Positions 24,819-37,208 of a DNA stretch of 64,000 nucleotides are shown one piece after another. A program made the position numbers and the translations under genes. Below the pieces are notes generated by a model that ran no database searches, was not told the origin of the DNA, and saw nothing but the letters and a program-made list of their open reading frames with translations. Position 1 is the first letter of the stretch. Each line of letters starts with the position of its first letter. Source of the stretch: Blastocystis sp. Blastoise (Eukaryota; Sar; Bigyra; Opalinata; Blastocystidae). Where the stretch lies: NCBI GenBank assembly GCA_039096225.1, contig JBBPEB010000032.1, forward strand, positions 903,501 through 967,500. Reading direction: 5' to 3'.

Positions 24819-25027
24819 ATTATTATTATTATTATGTTTTATTATTATTATTATTATTATGTTTTATTATGTTTTATTATGTTTTATTTATAATATCACT
24901 ATATACAATGATTCCTTGTATATATAGTGATTATTACATTTTCCTTAAGGATACTAACGTCGCTATTCCTCAAGAAACTGAAGCTAAAATACGTTCCTTC
25001 CTCAATAATAAACTTAAAAATGAATAA
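23549..25027 (+). CDS. PHO88/SND3-like ER membrane protein fused to ankyrin repeats
   Basis: The N-terminal ~150 residues follow the PHO88 (SND3) family: SMVLSRMIDVSDPVRLN matches the yeast LSRRIDMEDP region, then a hydrophobic helix (VYVALMLISSAIYFYIKQK), IEKND, and ALMTLGLMSMYMKLHYGLL matching the family GFMHLYLKYTNPL, followed by a xxLFGKP-like region. SND3 acts in signal-recognition-particle-independent insertion of proteins into the ER. Four further exons, all GT-AG and in frame, add a soluble domain with ankyrin repeats: DGWTPLMVLMGN, DNQGWTPLHWAAYHNNVAMA and DKEGNTPYELAAKENQEQF. The end is LNNKLKNE with TAA at 25027. The acceptor chosen near 24927 gives CLDDYYIFLKDTN. Yeast and plant PHO88 proteins are short and lack this part, so the fusion is unusual. 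Both domains look intact. Confidence 0.82.
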
Positions 25028-25527
25028 ATTCATTGATTTATCTATTAGTTGCTATTACTTTTGATACTTTTTTTTTGTGTCTTTATACAGTTATAAGACT
25101 TTCTATATATATATATTTATATGCTCTATTTCATGTTGATATTGTATATATTTATCTTTTAATTTTATGCTATTAGTCTTTATCTCTGGGGTGTTCACAT
25201 TATATATTCCATTTATTATATTTCCATATAAACTTTTTTGTTATTAATTGTATACTTTAAAAATTGTTTGGCTTATTATACTTTATATATAATGAAAGTA
25301 TACTTTTTTAGAAATTAAAAAAAATGGTCAAATAGAGAACTAAACGTATATATATATATAATTTAGAGAAAATTACAAAAATAAAAACATAAACACAAAT
25401 ACACAAATAAGCAGACAATGTGCTAATAACAAAAAAAGAAAAGAAATTAAAAGTAGATCATAAAGAGAATGAAGTATAAAGTATACAGAAAGTGAATGAT
25501 TCTATGAATATATATATATAGAATAGT
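25028..25527. other. Intergenic region between convergent genes
   Basis: 3' flanks of the PHO88-ankyrin gene and RRP9. No gene seen. Confidence 0.6.
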
Positions 25528-25985
25528 TTATTCCTTCTTCAAAGTAATGGGTTGTACTAGTATTCCGTTCTTCGCGTCACCATCTCGCCACCAACGACCG
25601 AAACGATGCTCCTGACCAACAGCAGCTACAATGAAACGTCCTTGGGGCGAAATACATAATCCATTCATAAAGCCATCATAGTCAATAGAATGAAGGAGAT
25701 TGATGTCTCTCTTGTTCTTACTTACTGTATACACCTTCAAACCACTAGCATAAGAACCAATAGCAAAGAGATCAGAATTATAAATAGAAGCAATTGATAC
25801 AGTCCAACGACTATCTCCAAATACATTAGGAAGAATATTAATAGGTTTCTTTTTCATCGTATTCCAAAGACATATATCACCTTTCTGACTACCAGACACA
25901 AATGAATTCGGTCCAAGACACGTGACAGCCTCCTGACTGAGCATGGTCGTCATTCCACGATAAATCAATTGTGTTTCATCAATAA

Positions 25986-26064
<79 letters not shown>

Positions 26065-26398
26065 ATATATATAATATAATATATATATACCTTCCAAAGA
26101 CGAAGTGTGTTATCAAAGCCAACGGAGACAACTTTATCCTCCCGGAGACAGTCGAGGCCCATAACGGCGCTCTGATGGCCGAATCTAAAGATAGGGGAAT
26201 AGGAATATATTATAGATATATAAAGTAACGTAATAACAATAGATAGTAATATATACTTATATATATATTAACAAACATAATAATAAATAGAATATATATA
26301 TACAGAGTTTCAATATAAGCATTATCCGTGAGATTCCAGCTTTTAATAACACGATCTTCACCTCCACTGTATAACTATATAAGTATAATAATAATAAG

Positions 26399-26497
<99 letters not shown>

Positions 26498-27518
26498 GCA
26501 AAAAACAAAAAACAAAAAACAAAAAACAAAAAACAAAAAACAAAATAATAATAATAATATATCTATATACAGTATAACTATTGGGTTTGAACTTAACGGT
26601 ATATATACTTCCTTTATGTCCTTTAAATTCTTCTTTCTGTTTCCCGCCTTCTCTCACATCAAATATACGTATATACTGATCTTTCCCGCCACTGGCAAGA
26701 AGGTTCCCATCAAATGCAATATCAACACTATATACATCTCCATGGTGACCTTTAAAGTTCTTTAATTCTTCAGTATTCCCGCGGGTCTCGCGACATCCCT
26801 TGAAATATGTGACTTTCTTTCCTGTTTCGATATCCCATTGGATAATATCACAGTCTTTACTACCAGTATACACATAATGCTCATCAGGAGACAAACAAAT
26901 ACAAGTTGGAGACAACTATATATATATATATAGATATAGATACAAATATTTATTATATACTAAAGATAGAATATTAAGAAAATAAGATATATACATGATG
27001 ACCAGTGTAAAAACTTGATTTACCAAAACTTGTACTATCTAATTTATCTGCATATGTTGTGAATACATTTCCACGTTTCTATATATAATCAATCATAAAT
27101 AAAGGATAAAATATTTAATCAAGTTTCCATATAAAAAAAAATATATATATATTTCAAATAAATAATATACTTCTTGAACATCTTGCTCTAAACGTTTTTC
27201 AACTAAATTATCTAAATCATCAGAGTCTTCATCATCATCACCTTCCTCATCAGAACCTGCTTTGTTAGATCCTTCTTCTTGTTTAATCTTTGCTAAATAT
27301 TCTTTAGCCATTCTTAATTTAGCTTCTTCTACAGTCTCTTGAACTTCTTCTTCACTAGACTCCTCACTGTTTTCAATGTTAGCAGCTTCATTATCAGAAA
27401 TCGCAGACTCATCATCACTTGAGATTTCCCAATTATAGTCTTCTTTTTCTACTTTTTTGGTAGATTGATTTCTTTTTGATTTAGGTCTATTAGAACCACC
27501 AATTGGTCTTTTAGGCAT
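25528..27518 (-). CDS. RRP9: U3 snoRNP protein RRP9 (U3-55K), WD40
   Basis: WD40-propeller protein of the U3 small nucleolar RNP, needed for early 18S rRNA processing. Start MPKRPIGGSNRPKSKRN at 27518: a basic N-terminus then a highly acidic, Ser-rich stretch (GSDEEGDDDEDSDDLDN) and VEKRLEQDVQE, all typical of RRP9. WD repeats follow in order: LSPTCICLSPDEHYVYTGS, then a GHHGDVYSVDIAFDGNLLAS repeat, GHKGSIYTVKF, LYSGGEDRVIKSW, GHQSAVMGLDCL, VSVGFDNTLRLWK, FVSGSQKGDICLW, a GLCISPQGRFIVAAVG repeat, and the C-terminal EHRFGRWW characteristic of this family. All introns are GT-AG; one is a long (AT)n run (25987-26085) and another a (TAA)n/(CAAAAAA)n run (26388-26545). Confidence 0.92.
25987..26085. 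repeat. (AT)n microsatellite in an RRP9 intron
   Basis: About 75 bp of uninterrupted TA dinucleotide followed by broken TA runs, between the intron splice sites. Confidence 0.9.
26388..26545. repeat. (TAA)n and (CAAAAAA)n repeats in an RRP9 intron
   Basis: About 100 bp of TAA trinucleotide followed directly by seven near-perfect AAAAAAC heptamer units, then more TAA. Open frames through it give poly-Leu, poly-Ile or poly-Tyr and are not genes. Confidence 0.9.
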
Positions 27519-28263
27519 TTTAATAAAAGAAAATTCAATAAAACAATATATTGCCTTTTACTCAAGAAAAACCAACACTATTGAAATATCCATTTAATCA
27601 GGGTTAATTCTATAAACTATAGTGAGATTTCTAAAATTTTCATGTCAAGTTATTATTTATAATTTTCATTCTTTCTATGTGGTTGTGTTGGTATTCTTTT
27701 TTTTATTCTTACCTAAGTCATCTTTATTTGTCCCGTCCTCTCTAAATACATGCATAAATCGATTAAAAGCAACGATTTTATCAATGTTAAAAAATTTCTA
27801 TTTTTTAAATTTAAGTTGTTTCATACAACATACGACAAACACTATAATTCTTATAAGTTTGAAATATGAAGACACTGCATACATTTTGAAAAATGATATG
27901 TGTATTTGGAAATTTTCTCTATTTATTGATCTTTATAACAAATAATAAATCCCGATCTATTATAGATTTTATGAACTCAATGAATTTGCTTTGAAATGTA
28001 TAGAATCAGCTCTATATTCAGTTTGATTAATTTATACAGCTATTTTTGCTTTTTACATTGCTATATTTTATATTTAAGCATTAAAAATCTTTTTGTAATA
28101 TACTAAATATATTTATATTGCTAGAATCATAGAGTCTAAGGTATTTTTTGGTTTCATGTTTTGCATCAACAGTGTCTACTTTTATACTTAGAGTCTACTT
28201 TATTAAGGAAATATTCATTTTAGTGTATAACAGATTATTAAAGATAATAATATATTATAAAAC
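27519..28263. other. Divergent promoter region of RRP9 and the ASCC2-like gene
   Basis: No gene seen. A 107-codon open frame on the plus strand (27622-27945) has no protein-like composition beyond hydrophobic and basic runs. Confidence 0.5.
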
Positions 28264-29609
28264 ATGTCATCAAACAATAAAAAAGTGAGTTTTGTTCTAT
28301 TTTTCTTTTTGCTATCATTTAGTTATTTCAAAACAATATGAGTTCCCAATCATTGGATATTAATATAAATAATGATAACGAAACATTTAGACCTATTTCA
28401 TTGATAGAACCCCCGGTTACATCAACCACATTCGGCCAGAAAGTAGTTACAGAGAATCGAAAACACGGTCTAATGTTTGGACCATTCCTTCCTATTGATT
28501 TTTCTAATAAAAATGATGCAAGTCATGTCTCTTTTTCTGTTAAATATATTAATAAGGATCTTCAGTTATTGCTGAGAGTTCCTTTTATTCACTTTATGTC
28601 ACATTTCCTCTATGATGATGAATTTAAACTAACGTTATTAACTTTTTTTGAGTATATGCCACGAGTATACGACGAGGTCTGTAAGTGTCTTTTAAATTTT
28701 TTTATGTGTAATCTTTATTCGTTTTGTGTTATTCTTATTTGTTTCATGATTGTCTTTTTTTATGTCTTTATGTATTTATGGCATATTTATAGATGTGTCT
28801 AATTCCATAAAGGATACATACTCATTAATTTTCAGATGTTTCTTGAGGTTAGTAGAAGATCAACAAGGAATTAAGCAATTCATTTCAATGAGTCCTTCTT
28901 GTGGAGGTCTAGGAACGGAGTACTATTCTATTCTTAAAGAGAAATGTGGAATTAACATGACTCTCTTTTTAGATCTCTGCTCTATATATGGTGAAAAGAA
29001 TAAGTATATAATTTCTTTTTATATGAAGAACTATTTTTCTCTTTTTATACTACGGTTCACGTGTTTCTATTTATATTATCTTAATTGATATAAATCTAGT
29101 GATAATTATTACTATTTTTAATAATTCTCTATATGTCGTTAATTCAAATTATAGTTGTTCTCTATATATAACTATATGTATATATAGAATAACGTTAAAT
29201 CGGTTTTTACAGCCTCTTCTCACTTCTCCTATATATATAACGGAATTTCAATCTTTCTCTTCTTCTGTCTCTACAAACATTTCAGACGTAATCAGTCAAC
29301 TTCGGTCGCGACTGAATGAGGATGAATATATTAATACACTAATGGTATTAGCAGATGTATTTCAAGCTACACAACAATTTATGTTATGCTATCCTGATGT
29401 TACATTATTATTGCTTCCTTCTATCCAATCAATGGATGACGCTAATTGTGTTTTCACATCACTTCGTACGGCGTACAATTTCATCAAAAACATTAAACTT
29501 TATGATCAACCAAAGTCTCTGGCCCTCACTGCTATCCAATCATTTGCTTTGAATATAATCAAATCCCTCTATATATATAACGACAACAAACCAGATCCTG
29601 ATGTGTGGA

Positions 29610-29655
<46 letters not shown>

Positions 29656-29670
29656 CTATATATATATATA

Positions 29671-29748
<78 letters not shown>

Positions 29749-31207
29749 TGAGTTATTTTTCCATCAATGGATTAATCGATACTTAAAAGCATCTCCTAGT
29801 ATATAACTATATAAATATATATATAACTATATGTATATATATATCTATGTATATAGCGAATAGTTTGGATAGTGCATGTATTCACAGTGACCTCTTTAAA
29901 GATATATATGTATATATATCTCCCTCTATTCCTGTTACTCACTCTAAACAAGTAGCTACAGCACTCGATATTGATTTATCTCAATCACTTCCGGAAGAAG
30001 AGGATTCCCACGGGGATGAGCCTGAAAATGATGATACTATGATTAATGGGAAGGTGATTTCGGAGGAGATGAAAACTAATATTGCTCAAGTAATGTCAAT
30101 ATTTCCTGATATAGAGAAATCGGTTATATATAAGTATTTAGTTCAGTACAATGGAAACGTCAATCGATTGGTCGATGACATTTTAAATAACAAAATTAAC
30201 GTCCATCCTCACGTGGTAAAGAATTCTGAAGAAAAGGAATCTAAAAGAGATAATGTATATATAATATATATATAATATATATATTACTATATATATTACT
30301 ATATATAGGGTAAACGTACTTTTAAACAAGTTTTGAGTGATTTATTTAATAACAGAGAAATAGAAGAAGTATATATCAATCTATATAACTATATCTATAT
30401 ATCAATCTATATAAAACTATATATAATTGAAATGTTTACGTATAGGGAAGAAGCCCGCCACTCATTTCTTGGCGGGATATGATCCTGATGTATATAATGA
30501 GGCCAGTGACGAACCAGACTGTAATCTAAATGTTGATAAATACCGCCAATTCCAGAAGCGCCTTCTCCATCGATATGAATATGCTGATGAGTACGATGAA
30601 GATTTAGAAGGAGTATATATATACTATATAAATACTATATAAATACTATATAAATACTATATAAATACTGTATATATAACTATATATATATAGTCAATTC
30701 CAATGGAAGAAAATCCTAATCATAAACTTCGTATATATATAATATATATATATATATATTATATATATATTATATATATATAGAAGAAGAAGATAATCAG
30801 GAGGATGATTTACCTGCTCCCGAGGAAGTTTCTGCAGTATCTGCTAAGAATAATGGAAAAACCACGGGGAAGAATAATGAGATGAAAGATTCTCGTTCAA
30901 ATCAGAATACTCGAGATCCCCGTGGAAATGATTCACGAATTAATTCACCAACTTTAGGTCCAAAGGATAAGAACCGCGGGAATGTAGAGAAGTCGAATGG
31001 AGTTGCAAATATATCGAATTCGATGAATAAGGACAGTGTTTCTGAAGGTGATATGAATGAAACGAAAGAAAGTAACAGTGAAAACACGAATACTGTGAAT
31101 AATAAGAGAGATAATAAATATGGCCGAGGTGCAAATAACAGGGGATATAAACATGTGGAGAGCCATCGTGATTCTTCTGTAAAGGCTAATAACACGAAGA
31201 AACAGAA

Positions 31208-31262
<55 letters not shown>

Positions 31263-31463
31263 TCTATTAATACTAATAATAATACTCCTTATACTCCTAC
31301 TATTAATAAAGATACGACATCTTTGCCTAAAACAGGAAATACAGATGGGTCTCAGAAGGCAGATTCCCGTGGGGATCGACGTGAGAAGAAGAAGGGATTT
31401 CAACACGATAATCATAATAGAAAAGAGGGACATATGCGTAAGATGAATAGAGGTATGATATAA
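28264..31463 (+). CDS. ASCC2-like CUE-domain protein
   Basis: Candidate homolog of ASCC2 (activating signal cointegrator complex subunit 2; yeast Cue3/Rqt3), a ubiquitin-binding factor in alkylation repair and in disassembly of collided ribosomes. A short first exon MSSNNKK (28264-28284) joins by GTGAGT...TTTAG to the main reading frame; the ATG at 28338 is an alternative start. The helical N-terminal half includes [47 protein letters not shown] and [17 protein letters not shown]. The CUE domain is clear at about 30070-30200: [18 protein letters not shown] ... [20 protein letters not shown], with the MF/FP-type and di-Leu-like residues in place. The C-terminus is low-complexity: acidic, then Asn-rich, with short prion-like NNN runs, ending [14 protein letters not shown]. 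One intron is a ~130-bp (AT)n run (29612-29745). Confidence 0.75.
29612..29745. repeat. (AT)n microsatellite in an intron
   Basis: About 130 bp of TA dinucleotide with a few ACT interruptions in an intron of the ASCC2-like gene. Confidence 0.9.
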
Positions 31464-32615
31464 GAACCGCGGTTATTGGATCATTTATAAATAGTCCTTT
31501 TGTTTTGAATGGCATAATTATATGGATGTATGAATAAAATCGTTATTATTTATTTTGTTTAGTTATTTATATACGTATGCATTATTTATTAATAGGAACA
31601 CTTTAAGGGTCTATTATATATATTCTTACCAAACATTTTTATAGTGTTTTTAATAATCAAAGGAAACATTCTTTGTTTGTATATACATATTCAATATGAT
31701 TTATAACATCTTATTATATGATAATTCTTTAATAGAATAATAGTATATATGATTATAAAATAGATATTGAAAGAAGAATATCAGTTAATAACGTCGAAAT
31801 ATTTATCTATTATTTATATAGAATTGAAATTAAGGTTTTTATGATGTTTCACATAGATAGCAAAGAATAATATTTTGTTATATATAAACCATAAATTTTA
31901 CATTATTAAAGAAATATCATAGTAATTTTATTATATAAAAATAAAAATCATTTTTTCTACACGAAAACAAAACAAATAAATACAAAAAACATATTAATAT
32001 ACATTCAATAAATAAGTGAACAAATTAAGAATGAAAATAAAAACATTATTTTTAATGAAATGTAAATGGTTGACAAGTAAGTATTATTTAGAAAAAAGTC
32101 AATTATTAATTCAATAATAAATAATTCAATAATGAATAATTCAATAATGAATAATTCAATAATGAATAATTCAATAATAATGACTTTAAAATACATTGAA
32201 TAATTGATTAACAATATAGAGAGTATACATATATATATAATCAATAAAAACTTGAAAAACAAATTGAAAATGAAAATGAAAAAAAATGAAAAATTGAGAA
32301 AAAAAGAAGAATAATCTATTGACAATATATGAAAAACACACATAAATATACATTAGTATATCTAGAAAATAATATATAAATATATAAAGTATAGGAATTA
32401 AATGAATACAAGAGATATGAAAATCTTATATATATATATATAATAGATAGAGAAGAAAAAATATAGTATAGAACAAAAAACTATTCACAATAGAATAGAA
32501 TGAAAAAGATGTATATGTATATATAAATAATATAAACTCTATTAAATATTTAAAGGAGAAGAAGAATATGTATATAAACATATATATATATATATAATAG
32601 AGACTGTGGAGTCTC
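31464..32615. other. Intergenic region between convergent genes
   Basis: AT-rich 3' flanks. A tandem 15-mer (AATAATTCAATAATG) occurs about four times at 32103-32175. Small open frames here are Ile/Phe-rich and not convincing. Confidence 0.5.
32103..32175. repeat. Tandem 15-bp repeat
   Basis: Four to five copies of ATAATTCAATAATGA with minor changes, in the intergenic region. Confidence 0.75.
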
Positions 32616-35600
32616 TTATAAGAAGTTTGTGTCTTTAATTGGATATTGTTTATATACTTTTCGAATGTTTCTCGTTCTAAATTCTCCATCTTGAAGATTC
32701 TGTTCTCTCTTCCATTTTGTATATAGAATTAAAAACACAATGAAGATAACCAATAGAAGTAAAGCAATCCCTACTATTACACCAATCAAAATGCCTTGGA
32801 ATACTGTATTTTCGCACGTGAAAATCAGTATTGTAGCGACAGATCCAACACTATTCTTGCACGTGACTCTATAACGTACATTTGTAAATACTTCTTGAAA
32901 CGACCCGCCAATAGTTCCCTCGTAAGTATCAAAAGTAACAGTACTAGGTAACGTAGGTTCGATAGAACAACTATATTCTGCAGCTTCTATTTGTGGAGTC
33001 ATATGAAAACTCTCTCCTATCTGTAGTGACTTGGTATTAGTTGGATACGTAATAGACTCAGGTTCCATTAAAGAACAATAATTACGTTCATCCGTATAAT
33101 TCCCGCGTATACATTGGCGCTCATAACGTCCCTCATAATATTCAGGACATGTTTTATATGCATATCCTTCTTCTACTGCTCCTCCATACTCTTTATCATT
33201 ACAAGACTGATATACTATATGACTATATAGAGAAATATCTGCCAATTGAAAACCATAAGCTAATTCACTTTCAGGATATATACAGATATCGTCACTCTCT
33301 AAGTTTGTTCCTTCTAACGGCAAATTATTACATTCCGTACTAGTATAACGGAACATGTGATAACTAACTTCGTTATAAAATGAATAACTTAATGTTTGAC
33401 GGAAACTTGTGAATCGTGCATTTTCAACGGCATGTAACAGAACCCACGTGTCACCATCATTACTAGCCTCTAATTTCCATCCACTAGGATGACGACGATT
33501 ACAATATGGACCACTAGTAATACTATATTGTGATATATACTCTTTCAATCGATCTTTAAATGTATATATAAAAGAAGCACCAACACAACGTGGACCCGAA
33601 AGTGCTAATGTTCCTATATGATTATCAAATAACTTATCTACTTGATTATCACTTGATAAATCACTTGTAGCAGTTCCTTCTATTAATCTCCAACTATTAT
33701 CTTGTATAGCATATACAGTACTATCAAAATATAAATTATTTTCAGAATCTTTACATTTATGAACTTCTACACTTAATACATTCTGTTGGTTCTCTTCATA
33801 AAGTATAATAATAGTTCGATTATTAATAAAGAAAGAACCACCATAAACTTTTGTTTGACTATATATAATATTAGCACTTGTAGTACTATCTATTTTCCCT
33901 TGAGGCATGTTTTCTCTAAATAATTCAACACCATTCAAATAAGCTACAACTCCTACACGACTTTTTATATTAACATATATACTAGAAATACTATAATCAT
34001 GATTTAAAGAGAAACGATGCTTAAAATAAGCAGTATTTCCAACAAAATTAGGGAATTCCATCGAAGTACCGATATTCCAACCTTCTTCTTCTTCATTGTA
34101 ACTACTGTAAATCCAATTAGGTTCAACTGTACGTATAACATCAAGGTAATACCATGTACTTACTTGAGGTGTAATTGATATCATAGAGGATAAGGGGAAT
34201 ATAGTATACCCATATCCTTTTCCTAATCCTCCTTGCAACATAAATGTATTCCAATTTAAATAAAGTTTAAAGAATCCTTGTTCCCATCCATTTGCATCAT
34301 GATCATATAAAGTAATTTGTTGAATTGTTTTATTAGTACAAACATGATAATAATTATCAACATCCGATTGAACACCATCTTTTTCTAAATAGACGTTAGG
34401 ATCTTCTCCTCGATCGACCAATCGGATGCCTTGTTCACTTCCATCACGACCCCCACGTACATAAACAGTATATAACGTCATAGGTGGTTCACATGTATCA
34501 ATAGTAATAGAAATAGTTGTTTGTTTAACAGTACCACTATAGAAAGTAGCTTTAATAATATAATCAGTAGTTTGCATAATTGAAGTAGGAGTACCAACAA
34601 TTAAACCAGTACTACTATCTAATCGTAATCCCGCGGGAAGAGTGCCGCCAACTATTTCAAAATTAGTGAAATAAGAAACTTGAGGTCGAGCACTAAAGAA
34701 GGGTAAATTAACATAACTTATAATAGTAGAAGGAATATAGAGTAATTCTCTTTCTTCATATTTTTTATAGTTCTCAATAAGTAATCTAATTTCTGAGAGA
34801 GCAAATATATAAGGAGAAGACTCATCATCACTAAGAGATGTGAATACAACATTATAATATAACCAAGGTTGATTCATATCATTTATTATAGGAAAACATT
34901 TCTCTTCTCCACGTTCATTAAAGAAAATATTCTCACGTTCATCTAATTTAACGTAATTCTCACCTGTAAGACTACCAAAGAGATTCCAAGATGCTGGATC
35001 CCCGTGGGGATTATTGGTATTACTAACAAAACAGTATTTGTTAATGAATTCTGCTCTTCCTACAGGGAAGTTAAGAGAGAGTGTAATAGGAACTTTGTTA
35101 TCGACAGTAACAACACAATCATAATCACGGGAAAGATCAAAGAAAGCATCTTCGTTTGTATAAGGTAATAAGAATACAGGTGTAATATCCCAATTACGAG
35201 TTAATTTATCACTTGTTGAACTAAGAATTAAATTACAATCAAAATCAATAACTGCTATAGAAAACGTATTATCATTAAATATACCAATAGCAATATAATT
35301 TTCTCCTGTAACAAAAGTATCTAAAGGTCCAGTTACACTATGCCAAGAAGGAATACCGCTACCACTAGTAGGATGAGTATTAATATTTAAATCTTCACCT
35401 AGACGATAACGAAACACTTCTTTTCCATTAATAAATACAACTACACCAGCTCTTAAATACATTCGAAGAATAAATGAATGAAAATTAGTTGAATTATGAC
35501 CACCATATGTGAATTTCCCACGAAATAACCATAAATAGATATCAGCAGAAGGAATAGCAGCATCATACGATATTTGAATAAATCCTGCATCAGCATCAGA

Positions 35601-36979
35601 ATTAGCAGCATACCAATTAGAAGGATATTGTCCTTTGACATACTTCCAAGTCAGACTTTTATTTGTGATAGCCATTTTGGTATTCATATAATAAGTAACA
35701 GAGAATGAATCTGAAAGATAGAATTGTTGGTACTCATATTGTTCATCGCCATTAAGTAAATATACGGTTAAATACGCTTTATATCCCCAACCATCTCCTA
35801 AAGTATCTGTAAGAGTAATAAGAAGGGTTTCTGCTTGGATACACTTCGTAACTGTATATGTCTTATAATTCTGAAAAGGAGGAGATAAATATATAGTAGT
35901 AACAGCTGAAGTACCTAATAATTGGAGATAATATCCCTCTTCAGTCCCCCACTCACGTGTCTGCTTGCGGAAACGAACAAATGTATATCGATCCTTAGAA
36001 CATTCTATAGATGATCGAATATTGATAGGTTGTATATAATATATATATTATTAAGATAATTCTTTTTTTTATTATTATATTAATATAATAACAATCATAA
36101 ATATAGATATATATACCCATAAAACGTAAGGAGATGACAGCAGATACTGATATATTACTGCTATAAGGAAGAGCAGAAATAGTATATAATCCATTCGTTT
36201 CAAAAGTGGTCATTCCCGTGATTCTGCCTGATATATAATCCATAGTGACTCCCGTAGGCAAAGAGGGTGATGACGTATATTTCCAATAGCCTGAAGATAA
36301 TGGATATATATCTATAGGATCTTCACCATAGAATATAGAAGTTATAGTAGGGTAGGTAAGAGAAGTAGACACACTAGCATAATTACATATATTTATAGTA
36401 AATAAAGAGAGAGCCAATGAGGATGATGAAGTAGAGTTTTCTATATATATATATATAAGAGAATTTCTATAGAATTATGATGAATGAATAGGAAATGAAT
36501 CAGGATTATATATATATAAATCAATTAGAATACTTATATTAATAGGTATATAATAAATATATACCAACAACAAGTTTGAATTGTTTGAAAGCGAGTCTAT
36601 TCGATCGAAGAGAGAATGTCACGTTTTGATTTCTATCCACAAATGCATAATTTGTTATATACGATAATAATATCCATTCATCTTCTTGTGTATAGCTATT
36701 TTGAGCTCCATATACCTTCCAAGAGACAGGATCCGAAATAGGAAGATTCCCAAGGGACGGAGAACTCATTAATGTATAACTATTGGCCCATTGGGCACTA
36801 TATATATATATATATATAGTATTTAGAAATATTCATTGTTATTGAAATGAAGAATAATATATAGAATAAGAATAAAAAGGAATATATATATATATATATA
36901 GAAATACTTTTCATTAGGGAATTTATAGACAAGCGATAGATGTTTGCTTTGCGTATTTAGATAATAACTATAAGAAGTA

Positions 36980-37004
36980 CAATCAGTGCCAAAACCTGAC
37001 AACC
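36980..37004 (+). repeat. Left terminal inverted repeat
   Basis: 25 bp, exact reverse complement of 38381-38405. Outer TA at 36978-36979. Confidence 0.95.
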
Positions 37005-37081
37005 CTTATCGTTTTCAATAGTTACGGGGAATTTTTTGACGCGGTTTTTTTTGTTTGAATTGTAATAACATGTAGAATATA

Positions 37082-37099
37082 TTCTAGAAATTTCTAGAA
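37082..37099 (+). promoter_or_regulatory. Four-unit heat-shock element in the transposon promoter
   Basis: TTCTAGAAATTTCTAGAA reads as TTC-nn-GAA-nn-TTC-nn-GAA, four alternating nGAAn units with exact 2-bp spacing, the consensus binding site of heat-shock factor trimers. It is centred in a perfect 28-bp palindrome (37077-37104) and lies 110 bp upstream of the transposase ATG. Heat-inducible expression is an inference from the consensus. Confidence 0.65.
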
Positions 37100-37208
37100 T
37101 ATATAATTAGTGGTTTTGGAAAAACAGAAATTTTAATTGGAACACAATTACTCTGAGACCTTTTTTAACCCTTTAAAAATAGTTTTATTCTTTAAAAATA
37201 AGTTGTGT

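Noticed and set aside
27622-27945. 107-codon plus-strand frame
   Set aside because: Lies in the divergent promoter region between RRP9 and the ASCC2-like gene; composition is like random AT-rich DNA.
30902-31515. Several antisense frames opposite the C-terminal exon of the ASCC2-like gene
   Set aside because: They mirror the low-complexity Asn/Ser-rich coding exon on the plus strand and have no family features.
32005-32689. Two minus-strand hydrophobic frames
   Set aside because: Poly-Phe/Ile runs generated by AT repeats in the 3' flank; the tandem 15-mer yields repeated IELFI units that are not a protein repeat.
37137-37208. N-terminal extension of the transposase frame
   Set aside because: The frame is open but begins at TTG, contains part of the promoter region, and the conserved protein starts at the ATG at 37209.
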